A stretch of 64,000 nucleotides of DNA, from NCBI RefSeq assembly GCF_037038585.1, contig NC_092520.1:63859501-63923500 (forward strand). Reading direction: 5' to 3'. The translations under genes and the position numbers were made by a program. The notes under the pieces are model-generated. The model saw nothing but the letters and a program-made list of their open reading frames with translations. It made no database searches and was not told the DNA's origin. The DNA is from Patagioenas fasciata (lineage: Eukaryota > Chordata > Aves > Columbiformes > Columbidae). This document shows positions 48,881 through 60,845 of this stretch, piece by piece. Positions within the stretch are counted from its first letter, which is position 1. The number at the start of each line of letters is the position of its first letter.

Positions 48881-51404
48881 TGACAGCGCTTGCAAAAAAG
48901 ATTCCGAATTATATGTGTACTTGTATTTGCTGGGAATCCTTCAGAAAACAAACAACCTGAGAGTGGTCGGAAAGACACCCCCATGCCTCAGCATTATGAA
49001 AGCAGCATCAAATAAATATGACAGCGTATTTCTGGGATTCCTGCAAATTGCTTAGCTGATAAACTATAGTCATGCTTTGTGTCTTTACAGAGCTAAGACA
49101 AGACAGGAAGAAAATTAAGAGAGTTTTCAGTAAATCAAGGCATTGCTATGGATAAGCCTTAACTGTCATAATGTGGCTATGAAAGAAACATTGTTGTACA
49201 AATGTGTTTTCTCACCATCCTGATGAAGACTGACAGTACTAATGAGGTAGGCTGTGAGGACTTGGAAGTCCTATAGCCTGTCCCAATAAATCTGCCTCTG
49301 ACAGATGACGAACAGACGATCTCTAACTTAAATGATTAATAAAGTACACTGTAAAAATGCTTGTGTATTTACAACATGCCCTGCTTGCATCTCCAAACTG
49401 AGTAAAGTCAAATAATAGTTCAAATTGCCAACAGAAGAACCTTTGCTGAAGCCCCATTTTGAAACACAGCTGAAAAGAGTCAGTACCAGCTAGGATTTCT
49501 CAGCTCCCAGGGGTGACAACTATCTATTATTGATGGAAAAGATGAGCTGTGGCAGAACCGCTTCTTAATATGGAAACACTGATCCACATTCCATTCATTT
49601 AGAATGAGGATTGCTCATATAAAATGAAGATATCCTGCTCCAGCTGCTACAAGTTTGAAATTAATAAGAAAGATTTTGCATTAAATTAATTCTGAATGTC
49701 TTCCCATGCCTATGGTCATAGGATTTTGAAAGAACATATACCTGGTTTATATATTTTAGAGGAAGATGTGTTAAGTCCTCTTCTGAAATATGCATTCCCT
49801 CCTGCCATGGCCACACATAGCTCCCACACACACTACTGTAGGCCACAGAAATACTTAACTCATTCTGAACAAACACAGAACAAAGCCTATCAGTGAGAAT
49901 AACTCAATCTTATTATTAAAATTCAGAAGAAAAATGTAATGTGTCTTACACATTTCTATATGATGATCTAGCAGAGTTCTTCCTGTATGATGATCTAGCA
50001 GAGATTTTAGTTTTCTGCCCTTAAATGTAAAAATACAAGTAACAATAATTCTGAAATTTTGAATATTTTAATATTGTAATGCATCAGGGTTAAGTTACCA
50101 CAACATCAGTACAGTTACATTTTCTAAATGACCATATTTAAGGTCAGTGTAAATATGATTAAACTAGTTGTCAACCCAGCACAGATGATTTGTAAGACAA
50201 GGTGGAAATTCCCCAAAGGACCATATTGTTCTTTTACACTAGAGGAAAAACTCTGTTACAGGAGCCAGTACCTACAGGAGTTTCCCCAGGTCAAATACTT
50301 TATACATTTTCTGAAGGAACAGCAGTACTGCAGATGAGAATGTGAGGTTCTAGCTCTCAGTTTCCACAGGAGTCTGTGGAACCCCGTGGAGATCCTGCAG
50401 TTTTGTAAGAGCCTACCTGTTGCTCTTCTACCCAGAAACAGTTCCAAACTACCAACAATCCACTATAGACATTGGCATGACTGCAGGCCTTTAAAAAGTT
50501 CTCAGTGTGGAAAATGTATCAAGGAAAAAAAGAATGCACCATATGGTAATTTGCTGGAGCATTCTCCACTGTGTACCAGAAACAAGGTGAAACACAGACT
50601 TTTTTCTTCTCTGAAACCGTACTCCCAAATGCAGATCAGTCCAAGGAGTGAATGTGGACTTTGAAGAACTAGATTTACTGACTTAGGCAATTCCTGTCCA
50701 GTTAGTCCTTCACAGTATCTTGAGACTCAGTTCTTTATATTGGATCTAATTGCCAATAAGCCAATAGCAAAGTATGCATATTTCAAAGAAGAAAATCCAC
50801 AGATTCAACATACAGGAATATTTTATATTCCTAATGTTCAACAGTTCAATATCAGCAAACTGAATACATGTCACTGAATTTATTGAAGTCGAATGAAGTT
50901 GATTATAATTGTTACTATCCTAACTATTGTGCCTAAAGGTTCTAGCAAGGAAAGGAAACCCCTTTTTGGCCCTCATTCCATAGAAAGTCAACATTTCTTG
51001 CAAAGGGCTTCTAAACCTGCAAAGTGCTATCTGAGAGCTCAAATTATGTTATTCATATTCATTCATGTACCAAATAAGGAAAATGTGAAGGAGGGGAAAA
51101 AAGAACCAGATCATGTTAATATTAAATAAATATCAGGATTCATCTGTTACATTAGTAGTGGCTGTCACTAGTAGTATGTGTTAAATAAGTCTAAGCAGAC
51201 CCATGTCATGAACACTTAATTTACTTCCTCTGCTGTATTACATTTATGATTTCCTAATCACCTTCACACAAAAGCATTGCAAGGGCTTTGATGCTGCTTT
51301 GACAGGATGTGTATAAAACAGGTATGCTACTGAAACTATAACATTCTTTGTATTCCACTTTTAATCAAGATTTCAATAACCTGTATTTAGAAGATGTGTA
51401 CACG
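48881..51404. other. intergenic AT-rich DNA
   Basis: Holds only the 27-bp tandem duplication near 49959. Nothing else was recognised. Confidence 0.6.
49959..50003 (+). repeat. short tandem duplication, 18-bp identical core
   Basis: TATGATGATCTAGCAGAG occurs at 49959-49976 and again at 49986-50003, a 27-bp period. Confidence 0.9.
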
Positions 51405-51520
51405 TGGTGCTTAGGGACATGGTTTAGTGGTGGACTTGGCAGTGCCAGGTTAACGGTTGGACTTGATGATCTTATAGGTCTTTTCTGACCTAAATGATCA
51501 TATGATTCTTTTATTCTCTG
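51405..51520 (+). mobile_element. CR1 LINE, terminal 3' end
   Basis: GGGACATGGTTTAGTGGTGG, GGTTAACGGTTGGACTTGAT and AGGTCTTTTCTGACCTAAAT followed by degraded ATTCTATG units. A 5'-truncated CR1 tail on the plus strand. Confidence 0.9.
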
Positions 51521-53683
51521 ACTTGATTACCACTAGCACCATTCCAGGGTGGCTCAGCCTTACCTCTAGGGGTTACAAAGATTTAGAGAAATATTCTTAG
51601 ATTGTATTAGTGTTTAAGCTAACCAAGACCTGAAGAGATATTCAGTGCAATGAAAGAAAAGTTGGCCTAGTATATCAGAAAGGAGCACTAACTTGGGCAG
51701 AATTGTATCATAAGTAGAACACCCTAAATCAGGGAAATAACTTGAAGCTGTTTGATCTGTAAAACAACTTTTCTGTATGTGACATACAAATACCTAGATC
51801 ATAAGTCTGTATGATTGTATGCATCTCAGTGATATAGAACATACATCTTTATGATACACAGGAAAACAAGATACATATTAGGAAAAAGATTAAAGTGGCA
51901 AATATCAACTAAAACATTGTGTAATAGCCTCACATTTAGCATGAATTAAAATATAAGATAAATAATTATCCTTAAAATACATTTAGGGCAGAGCAAATAT
52001 TTTAAAGACTGCTTTATATAGTCCTCCCCTTTAAACACTTGAGTAGATATTCATATGAAATTACAAGTGAAAATGAGTACTCAGCTAAAATGCATAGTCA
52101 AATTGTGACTTGTCATTGCTTTATTACATAAAATGAATTAGCAGGCTCCATTAGTTTCAGTATTTTGGCATAGCTTTCATAATTCCTAGATTTTTTTAAC
52201 TGCCACATATGTCTGTAGAATATTATTCACGCTAGGCAGCTGTGTATCAGCTGTTGTGGAAATGACAAAAAATAAATCATTTTATTGTATTAAAATAAAA
52301 TTATTAAAATTATTTAATGTTCATGCATTTGCCATTGTGTTGGATTTCAAGTCTTTTAATGAGTATGACCAGGTTTTAAAAATTCATCCAATAAAAGAAA
52401 AATAATACCAGATTTCTCTCATGGATGAGGAATTCAATCTTTTTGTCTTGTTAAAGGCATTATTCCAAATAACCATGTTTATTTGTCCTTAAAAAAACCA
52501 CCACTCTCTCAAATGTCAATTTATATTTGATAGTACGGGATTGACCTGACTTTAATGAAGAATTACATTTGATATTACATACAAAACTAGTTGCACATTA
52601 CATAACAATAGATGCAATTATTTCCTACTCTATTACATATCATAGCTTTTCAAATATAATACTTTTCGAATATTAGGAAAATAAGTTTATCCATCTGAAA
52701 TGTGGCTGGTTTCAGCCTTTACAATGGCCCAATTCATACATTGCTTTAGCAACAATATAAATGCTCTCTATAAAAAAAGATTCATGATTAATACAGCAGA
52801 AAAAATCAAGATGTCTAGGTCTAAGACTGTATGGTAATACCCTGCTGTGCATGTTATAGAACTTCTATCGTGTGAGGCTGATTGGAAATCCAATCTCCAG
52901 TGATCTAAACATACATTGACTTCTGAAATAAATAGACAAATCAGTGCTGACAGCATGAAGTTACTTTGGAAATGGATTTAACCTGTATTTACCCTGTAGG
53001 TTTGTACCTCCTTGGGATTTAGCTTTTTCCAAGGCAATGCCAGTGCAAATATAATAGACTTTGTCTTCTAATTCTGCCCAGACAGGCAATCCAGGGAATA
53101 ATGGGTTTTGCATCTCTTTCTTCCATAACTGAAGACAGGGAATTCCATGTTCCTAGTGCTAAGTGAAGAAAATATTTCCTCCTATACAAAAATTAGATGA
53201 CTGGGAGAGTAGGAAGGCATTTATGTAAAGGTGCAGGACAAAAATCAGATATGATGAGAGGTTTAAAAGCAATACTTTTCCCTTCTCAGTATTGACGTAT
53301 GATTAAATTTATTTACCAAAGACAAAGCCAAAGATTGTTGAGAATGTCGACCTCAAATGCCCTTAAACTGACAAAGATTAAATTTGTTGCACAGAAGATG
53401 CTGAGACAGGTCCTCGTGCACAAAGAGTTATTAGCAGAGACAATTATTTGCAGCTGATGGCACACAACAGCTCTCATGTTGAGTGTTACTTTTTGAAAAG
53501 GAGAGAATGGAGGAGGAAAAATAGTTCCCAGTAGCCAGCTGAGGAAAGGAAGGATGACAGATCGTCTGATGAGCATCCTCCCCTGGACAGCTGGTACCGC
53601 CCACTATCCCACTTTCCCTGCAGTAATGCTCCAGGTGACCTCAGGACCTGCCCCAGGCTGTCGGTTGCTTCTGTCTGTGATGT
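51521..53683. other. intergenic DNA with an AT-rich, TAAT-rich block
   Basis: The segment about 51960-52400 is rich in ATTA/TAAT and TTTATTG motifs and lacks repeat character. It could be a conserved noncoding element, but this cannot be tested here. Otherwise nothing was recognised. Confidence 0.5.
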
Positions 53684-54495
53684 TGTCACAGTTCAACCCG
53701 AGCTAGCAATCACAACCATGATAGCCACTTGCTCACGCGCCTTTAGCCCCACAAATAAGGACAAGAATTGAAGGGGCAACAATCATGGACTGAGATAAAC
53801 ATAGTTTAATAAAATAACAGAATAATATTAATATACCACTACTACTACTAATATCTATAAAATGGAAATAGAATATAAAATGTTACTCAATGCAATTCCT
53901 CACAAACTCCACCCACACCAAGCAGCCAGTCCCAGGCAGCAGCACCTGGTCCTGAACAGCTGATCCTAGAGAGAGAATGGAGAAAAATGGAGAAAGGCCC
54001 AGAGGGCCCTGCAAAACTGCAGGATGGCAAAAGGCCAAAATAAAGAGAACTCCTAAACAAAACTCCACCAAAACAGAGCAGAAATCAGAACGGATCTCGT
54101 TCTCCCTCACTGTCTTCGTAGATGGAAAATCCGACTCTCCTTAAACATGAAGTATGACGCTAATGACATGGAATACTCTTACTGATAAGTCTGGATGTCA
54201 GTCAAGCTCTGCCCCATCCATGCCCCCCTTCCTGGCTGCCTCACACCTTGGAATCAGAGGGCTCAAAAAGGCCTTGGCTCCCAGACAACAACTAAGATAT
54301 CAGCAGCTCTTACGCTCTCTTGGTTCCAACTCAAAGGCACTGGAAAAGTTACTTGAAGAAAAACATTAACTCTGTCCTGGGGTGTTATCTTCTTGTTCCA
54401 AAAACTAAAACCAAACACCATCCATGCTAGCTACAAAAAAGACAAGTTTCTAGCTGCATGAAGAAAATTAACTCGCTTACAGTCAAACCAGCATA
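53684..54495 (-). mobile_element. ERVL-like solo LTR (endogenous retrovirus remnant)
   Basis: An 812-bp block with avian ERVL-type LTR ends. Read on the minus strand it starts TATGCTGGTTTGACTG (family start TGTGCTGGTTTTGGCTG), has GAGTTAATTTTCTTCATG just inside, and ends GGGTTGAACTGTGACA. An ATTAAA polyadenylation-type signal sits near 53810. Flanking 5-mers are GATGT (53679-53683) and GATGA (54496-54500), a target-site duplication with one mismatch. No gag, pol or env sequence adjoins it, so it is a solo LTR left by recombination. Confidence 0.75.
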
Positions 54496-57400
54496 GATGA
54501 TGTCAGCAATGATCAGGGCAAACACTGAGTGCTGTGTCCTGACCTGCTGGTAAGCTTTGTGCAGTCAGTCATGGGTCCCCTTAGGTCAGCCAGTCGCTGC
54601 AACCAAGGGGTGGGAGATGGGGACATGAAGGGGTCAGTGCCAGTCATTCTCCAGGAGGACCTGCTACCATCACAGAAATAGGTCTGCCAGGGTGAAGCCA
54701 TGGGAATGACAGCATGAGAACAGTGTGGGGACACCAAGGTAGAAGGATGGAGGCCCTGGGACAGCTTAGGGGCAGGAGCCCACAGCTGGGAGGGAATGGC
54801 AGGTCCAGAAGGGCCAACATGAGACCCCAAACAATAGAAAGGGGAAAAGGCACCTAAGGCACTGTGCGACGCTAGGGAGCACAAGTCATATAAAATAACA
54901 TGTCACTTCCAAAATCTCTCTCCACATTGCTGTACATTCTAAGGCTATGAGCATGAAAGTTTTTTACATCAGCCTTGCCTGATATAATATATGCAAACTC
55001 TTCACAAAATACCCATGGCATCCTCTACTGCTCTGAATTACCAAGTTCCAAACACAGCCATCTTTCCATGCTTCAGATGTCTACAGTAGAAATGTCTGCA
55101 TATAAATAGGTGTCTACAGCTCAATTAAATCACTGAGCCAGTATGGTCAAATGCATGTAGAGGACAATTCATCTCATCCTAAAGGAAGTACATTTGGTCA
55201 ACTAAAAAGCCTCTCTGAGCTCTCTGACTGTACTGACGAGATCTCCATTGACTATAGTAGGAGTTCAGACACTTTTGTTCCGGTAGACATTCTTACAGTG
55301 CAGACACTTAAAATAGATTTCGTGCCATGGTGTACACTTGCATTTAAATAATTTGGAAAGTCTGGGCTAAAGTCAAGACATAGATGACACACAAACTGCA
55401 TCATGGATGTCTGTTCTCTGTTTCTTTTGGTATGTGAGGAGAAAAGTACGTTCTCTGCCTCACAGTGCTATTCTAAGACAAAATATGTTCCAGGCAATGA
55501 TACAAAAAGATAAAATTATTGTGGACCATTAAAGTACCCTTTCATATGTAAAAGGGACAAATATTTTAAGTAGCCAGAGAAATTTCTAGTTTATTTTCTC
55601 AGTCTTTGCATGTTAAATAAAAGTTCATATAATACAGATTTGTATGAACACTGCTGGTTACCATTTATTGATTTTTCCATTAGAAGCCTATTCTTAGGCA
55701 GCTATCACAGAACCTAATATTGTGGTGCTCTTGCTTGTCACTGCTAGGAGAGACAAAGCTAGCAGCCTAACAAATTTCAAAATACTCTTGAAAGTATTTT
55801 TAGTATAATATCCTGTGTTAGTGCTGGTTAAACACATATTTATATCCTTTAGCCCATGCTTTTGTAACAAGATACTGAAGAGAGAGCACTTATTTGTCTG
55901 TTGCTTTCTCATCTACCAGCAAGTGGGAGGCACCAAGGTTTAGCATCTAAGGTTTTAAGATTTAATGTTTTAAGGTTTAATCCTGTTAGAAATTGAGTGC
56001 TGTTTCACCCCTGAAACTGTTCTACTTGTAAATCCAAAATACAAGAGTACGATTCAAATGGTTTGCTCAAGAGAATGCTTATTAAAAGACTGAAAATCTT
56101 GTTAGTTTAGAAGAAACAGTAAGCAAAATATACCTGTTCTGAGCTCCCTAACAACTGACTAAGTGGTTAAAAATTTGGATAATTTGTAACACAGAAACAC
56201 GTTGCTTTCCTTTGTCTTTATCTTGGTGTTCTATCAATTAAAAAAAAAAATCTTTCAGGCAACTTTGAGGCTTAGTATTCTGATCCCCTAGGACATCTAG
56301 TATCAACCAAAAGAAGGAGCCTATGGCCTATGGTATTCAAAGACTTTCATAAGCCAGCCCTTTATACTCTGTGAAAAATTTTGAAGCTGAAGTTCTAAGA
56401 GACCTGATCACCATATCAAAGATGTCAGTGAAAGATTCTTTAGAATTTCAATAATGCAATGTTGAATAAGATATATCATTTGGGTGAGGAAAAAGGCGTC
56501 TGGACTTTTTTTAATCCTTGTGCTTTTTGCATCTTACAGCATTCTTGCCCATCTCTCTACTCAAGGTCCTCTCTGCCCTTCTATAAGCTCTGGACAAATT
56601 TCCCAATTTCCCTCCAATAAAATCAAAGGTTTTGGAGGCCACTTTGATCTTGCCTGCACCTGGCTGAACATAAAACAGCAAATGTTTTGGATCCTGATTT
56701 GCATGTCAGCTATTCCTGCATGACATATCAGACAGTATCAAGCTCACTCTGCCTTTGAAGCAACATGATTTTATTTTTTTTCATAGTTTAACTAGATATG
56801 AACTGACGGACTAAAGTCTATCTGTCACAGCAGGGCAATGACTAGGATATAAACATATTAGACCTCCTCTTCTTTTTTGTGCTTGGAGTGTCTGGCCTGA
56901 CTGGCTTTAAGAATTCCTTCCAGCTGTACCGCACCTGAATTAGCACAGAGAGGTGTGCCTGACTTCCATCTGTGACACACTGGAGCTTTGCTGGGAATAG
57001 CAGTTCCTACTCCTGATCTTTCAGGCAACCATTTACAGAATTGCTCTTTTCCAAATTATCTGTGGAAGAAGACAGAGCTCAAGAAAATGAGAGTCTGGCT
57101 CTCACAAACACCAGGCTAATGACAACTCTGGCCTCTCCTGATTTTCTGGTGGCAGTCCATGATTTTCCCTCTGTCTGTCTGGCGTTCAGGCTGCTGTGTC
57201 CCATGCTCAGCCCCAGCGACTTCAGCCTTTCTAACATGTATTTGGCTCCTCCACTTTCCTTTTCTCCAGAAGACAAGACAGCAGTACCCATCTTTCACAT
57301 TTATAAGTAATGGAGTATGGTGGCAAAGAAAGTATGTAGGAGAAAAGTAAATTTTAAACTAATGAAGATTATGCACAGGTCATAGGCATCTTTCCACATG

Positions 57401-60400
57401 GGGATCCTTCTGATCTGTACATTTTCTACATCTTTCAGCCCCTCCCCCTGCCCAGACCCTTAAGGATCTGGGCAACGTAATCAGCTTTCTTAGCACATGA
57501 ACCAATTACCTCCCTATCAATGCAGACCAACAGGGCACTGGAAGAGCATTAACCCACAATGAAGTTAATAATTGCATTAGTAGCTCTTTTGTTTTTCTTT
57601 ATTAAAACTAGGCATATTTAGTTATGGTAAAGAATACTTGTTGAATTGTTGCTTGTTTCAGCCGAAGTGTAGACACACAAATTTGATGAAATTCTGGACA
57701 AGGAATTACTGTGAATTTCTTGAAGTGCCTCTGTCCTGTACGATAACAATTTAAACCTGGTAAACATAAAAAATCATATACAACTGAGAGAGAATGATGT
57801 GGAAAGGTCACAAAAGTTTAAATTACAGCCCAAAAAATTAAAGAAAAGGCCTGACTAGTATGCAGAGCAGTGAAGATACACTCGTTTTGCTGGCAGTACC
57901 AGCATATTTTTAAGTCGGTTTCACTAAGCTGTAGTTTGGCTGAACAAGCAGAAATTTCTGTACTGAATTCAGCGGTTTAACTTTAGACAAACATGGTGCA
58001 ATTCAAGCCATAGACAAGAAACATAGTCAAATTTGGTACATCTGGACTCATGGATTCAATATGAGACAAAATAAAATAAGTTACCTTGAAGGAAATGGTC
58101 CACTAATAATTATTTCTTGAACCTTCATATTTAGGGTATTCGAGAATACAGAATATGTGAAAGTTACAGCAATACACCCAGTCTGAAATCTGTAGAAACA
58201 GTAGGAGCAAAACTGGATGCAAATATTTCCAGAACAATGGAATCACTGACAGACAAACTAAGATGAGCAGAAATAGACATCTTTTCTGAAGTTGCACAGA
58301 AAGGAAAAGAATTATGTCTGTTTACACTTACACATTCACTATGTTCTTATGTAGAACAATTCTTTTTAATGTATTTCCTCTGAAAAAAACATTTGCTTTT
58401 ATGATTGCTTTCTCTACTCTCTGAAATCTTCCCTGATCCAGAGATTTTCAAAAGGAAAGAACCTCAAACAAGATGGCAGGCAAAAAGTCCCCATAATGAA
58501 AGTGAGTTCAGAGGTTGAAAAAACATGTCTCTTCCTGATCCTCCTGTGTTCTTCAGGAAGACTGACCACATCCATTCTTCAGAGTAAAGGTTACTTTCAG
58601 CTCTTTGTATCTCTAGCTTCAATCACTGGCAAAACCGTGGTAGCATCACCTATGGAAACAAGGTAAAAATTTATAAAAGCAAGGAAATTTTGTTTGTCTC
58701 TTAACTGTATGCAATAATTTTCTTATGTGACAGTCAAAGTGATGGTTAGCTGCTTATCATTACACTTGTCTCTTCTAAACATGACTAGCAGATTCATTCT
58801 GAAAAAGCATGGTACCATTTTTCAGCGATATTTCTGTACCAGCAACATCATGCAGGATTAATAAAATTCCATTCATGTTGCTAGAATATCACTACAGAAA
58901 TGATTCTTTCTCTTTTAATTGGCCCTAATATATAGATGCATTTTCTAATATGCGTTTGGCCTCTGCCCGTAAGAGTCATCACAACTTTAGCATCAGATTT
59001 TCTAGCATTCAGTATTAACTCTGGTGACATCCTATAAATCATAGGAGCCCAAAGAACAATTTTTCCAGGGATTTTAGTGCCTACTAGATGCCAAGAGACT
59101 GTTTTGCCCTCTTAGTCTTTCCTTCCATCAGGGATTTACTTCCAGTAAGTGGTTCTGTAAGTCTGGCCAAGTTTTGTTGAGCTCGTATTCCTGGCTCTAT
59201 AATGCTTCTCAGGGTTGTGATCTCAAACTAAGTGCATGCTAGAAAGTCACTCCATTCCTTTTTTCTACTGCAAAGACGGATATTTGCTTGTAGTCCTTTT
59301 TCACAAAGAGGACCAATATGGTCTTATGAAGCATTTCTGGAGCAGAAACACACCCCTATGTTTGCAGTGAAATGCTTCGCAATTCAAGGCTGTTTTGATT
59401 ATAAGACGTAAATGTCAAGGACACAAAAACTCAAGCATGATAAATCAGTTGCCTCATAGGTGCCTACATCAGATGTATGAACAATCCACTGAGCTCTGAA
59501 GGGAAGCTTTGCCAAGTTTTCTGGCTTTTAATAAAAAAGCCTTGGCAGCCTATCAGCATAGGAAGAATAACATGCAAGCTTATTGAAAAGGAAATGATAT
59601 TTCCTCAGGAAGCACATTTTTTTACCTTAGTCATGGAGGGAAATTCATTGTCTTCAACTTTTCCTAACAAACTTAGCAGGCTATATACAAAAAGATGTGT
59701 TACATTTGGTCAGTAGTGGCTCAAAAACATGGAAATCATATATAGTCCAGGACATTACGCAGAACCATATCACTGTATCACAAAAGGAAGAAAATTGCTG
59801 GGCAAAAAGGAAGCACAGATATGTTTTTCTCAGTGAAAATACCACTTAAGCAAAACCAGCAATAAGCAGTATCTATTTCAAGTAATAATGATTGTATATG
59901 ATTGTGGAATAAGAGCATCTTTAGAAGTACAATAAAAGTTGGGTAGTCTCATATTATCTGCTCTTTGCTATTCTTTGCCCACTAATTAATATAAAATAAA
60001 AATCTGGGCTTCTAAACTAAGCTTTCTAATGCAGCTGTATAACATTATTGGCATACGCAGCACACCAATACTACTCTAGGCCTTTGAACATGAATATAGT
60101 TTTATTACTAAATGCTATTTTTTGCATTATTCAGTGAAGTTATTTTTACAGTATTTTGTTAATATAATGAACATAAGAATAAACCAACTCAGTACTCATA
60201 TTTCTAGTGGTTTCCAGTTTCCTGCAGTAAAAATGACCAAGCATCCTTTCACTGTAAAATAAACTGTTCCTCAAAGTCCCATCAGAGTACTTCACTGACT
60301 CTTGCTGAAGTCTGATTACCTGCTTACTTTCTGTATAAACACGGCTAAATATGTCCTGCTGATACTGACAGATGTATAGCCATGAGACAAAATTTTGTTT

Positions 60401-60793
60401 GTTTGCTTTTTAAATTTTTCAGAGTGTAACATAGTATTCCCATGGCCTTCTTTTGCCCACTGAGTATGAGACTGAATAGAAAGTACTATGACTTAACAAA
60501 TGCTTTTATCATCCAGGGTTTCGGTGCCATTAGGGGCTTCTCTAAAAACTACAGAGCTGTAATGGGGCCATCCAAATTCTCTTTACACTCACCAGCTTGG
60601 GTACTGGCACCAGTATAGTCACGGAACTCAGACAACATATGCTGCTTCTTGCCTAAATTAGCTTATATATCACATAACTCTAACACTTAAGGGATGCATA
60701 ATATAGTGTAGTAGCACAGTTTCAGCTACCATTGTATTCCAATTCTTTTTTAGCAGCAAGTTATTTTTTATTAATAGTGTAATGCATATGTTT

Positions 60794-60845
60794 ATGCATT
60801 GCATCATCCTGTATATATGCATATCTATACATATATGCAATGCAT
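60794..60845. repeat. inverted repeat with 11-bp arms
   Basis: ATGCATTGCAT (60794-60804) and ATGCAATGCAT (60835-60845) are exact reverse complements around an AT-rich 30-base loop. Confidence 0.8.
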
